Source: JAWLHA01 sp041690535 (lineage in GTDB: Bacteria; Pseudomonadota; Gammaproteobacteria; Thiohalomonadales; Thiohalomonadaceae). From it: a stretch of DNA of 32,817 bases. A program made the position numbers and the translations under genes. Positions 32,433 through 32,817 of the stretch are shown in pieces. The stretch spans positions 1 through 32,817 of the forward strand of contig JAWLHA010000052.1 in the NCBI GenBank assembly GCA_041690535.1, written 5' to 3'. Under the pieces are notes generated by a model that worked only from the letters and a program-made list of their open reading frames with translations, was not told the DNA's origin and searched no databases. Position 1 is the stretch's first letter; the number at the start of each line of letters is the position of its first letter.

Positions 32433-32693
32433 GGCCAATCGGTCCTTCATGGGGGCGTGCTGGAGGTTAGGATGGGTCTGTGTTCAAGACGAAGCGTTCA
32501 GAATCGCAAAGGTCGTTGGCCGCGCGCTCATCTGCGCCATCAGTTCAGTTGAGGGCAATGTCACAGCGGAATCACCACTCGCAGTTGTCTGAGTGGGGCC
32601 GGGCGAGTCCGCGCCCAGGTGTCCGTAGCCTGAGGCACGGAATCGGTAACTCCCCGCCGCTGGGCGGTCATGGAATTCCCTGCGTGCCTTAAC

Positions 32694-32817
32694 CAGGGTA
32701 AACGCATCTACCCAAGATCGATGTAAGTCCTTGAAAGCAGGTCGTCGGCCGCATGGATTGGTGCAAGGACGCACTTATGCCGCGGGAGGGCAGGATGCCC
32801 GAAGCGGCCGCGGCCGT
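32694..32817. mobile_element. MITE-like element, copy 3, cut by the window edge
   Basis: It begins CAGGGTAAACGCATCTACCC, and the following 100 bases match copy 2 almost exactly, including the segment missing from copy 1. The right half lies outside the window. The 10 bp before it are GTGCCTTAAC, the expected target duplication. Same orientation as copy 2, on the far side of the lqs genes. Confidence 0.85.

Overview
The window is GC-rich chromosomal DNA from a Gram-negative proteobacterium. It encodes a bacterial class I phosphoribulokinase, so the host fixes CO2 by the Calvin-Benson cycle. YfaZ-type outer-membrane proteins, RimO, YgiM, YcbB/YcbK and Tas point to a gammaproteobacterium, perhaps a chemolithoautotroph near the Ectothiorhodospiraceae or Thioalkalivibrio. 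That placement is inference; no rRNA or tRNA gene was seen.

Layout. 1-160: a dispersed repeat copy running into a 7-bp tandem repeat. 189-2988: a membrane O-acyltransferase and an SGNH-like partner, a probable polysaccharide O-acetylation pair. 3032-8302: housekeeping genes purD, prk, rimO (opposite strand), tas and hinT. 8392-16578: mostly single-gene units: a YgiM-like SH3 protein, an AEC transporter and an NTF2-like protein separated by a palindrome, YjbQ, an HU-like protein with a Lys/Ala-rich tail, a HAD hydrolase, a CBS-pair protein, a YfaZ porin, a periplasmic haem protein, an RMD1/DUF155 protein and an EamA transporter. 17021-19635: a compact minus-strand operon thioredoxin - L,D-transpeptidase - YcbK peptidase. 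19867-27517: a very large STAND-ATPase/TPR/BTAD regulator, a DUF1540 protein, an orphan MbcA/ParS-type antitoxin-like gene, a SPOR protein, two poorly known proteins and a one-repeat Sel1-like protein.

28210-31850 is the most interesting part: a complete alpha-hydroxyketone quorum-sensing module of the Legionella Lqs / Vibrio Cqs type. A six-helix membrane histidine kinase (LqsS-like) overlaps by ATGA a receiver protein without a DNA-binding domain (LqsR-like). Convergent to them lies a PLP-dependent autoinducer synthase (LqsA/CqsA-like). A perfect 17-bp hairpin separates the two transcription units. The expected circuit is LqsA makes the signal, LqsS senses it, LqsR receives the phosphate; the downstream target is not visible here.

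A family of non-coding, MITE-like repeats is scattered through the second half. They have 20-bp terminal inverted repeats and about 10-bp target duplications (16824-16989, 27728-27994, 32694 to the edge, a 54-bp mini-copy at 19679-19732 and a solo end at 9054). Two same-orientation copies bracket the quorum-sensing module. A second repeat family has a 79-bp copy at the left edge that recurs inverted at 32240-32318.
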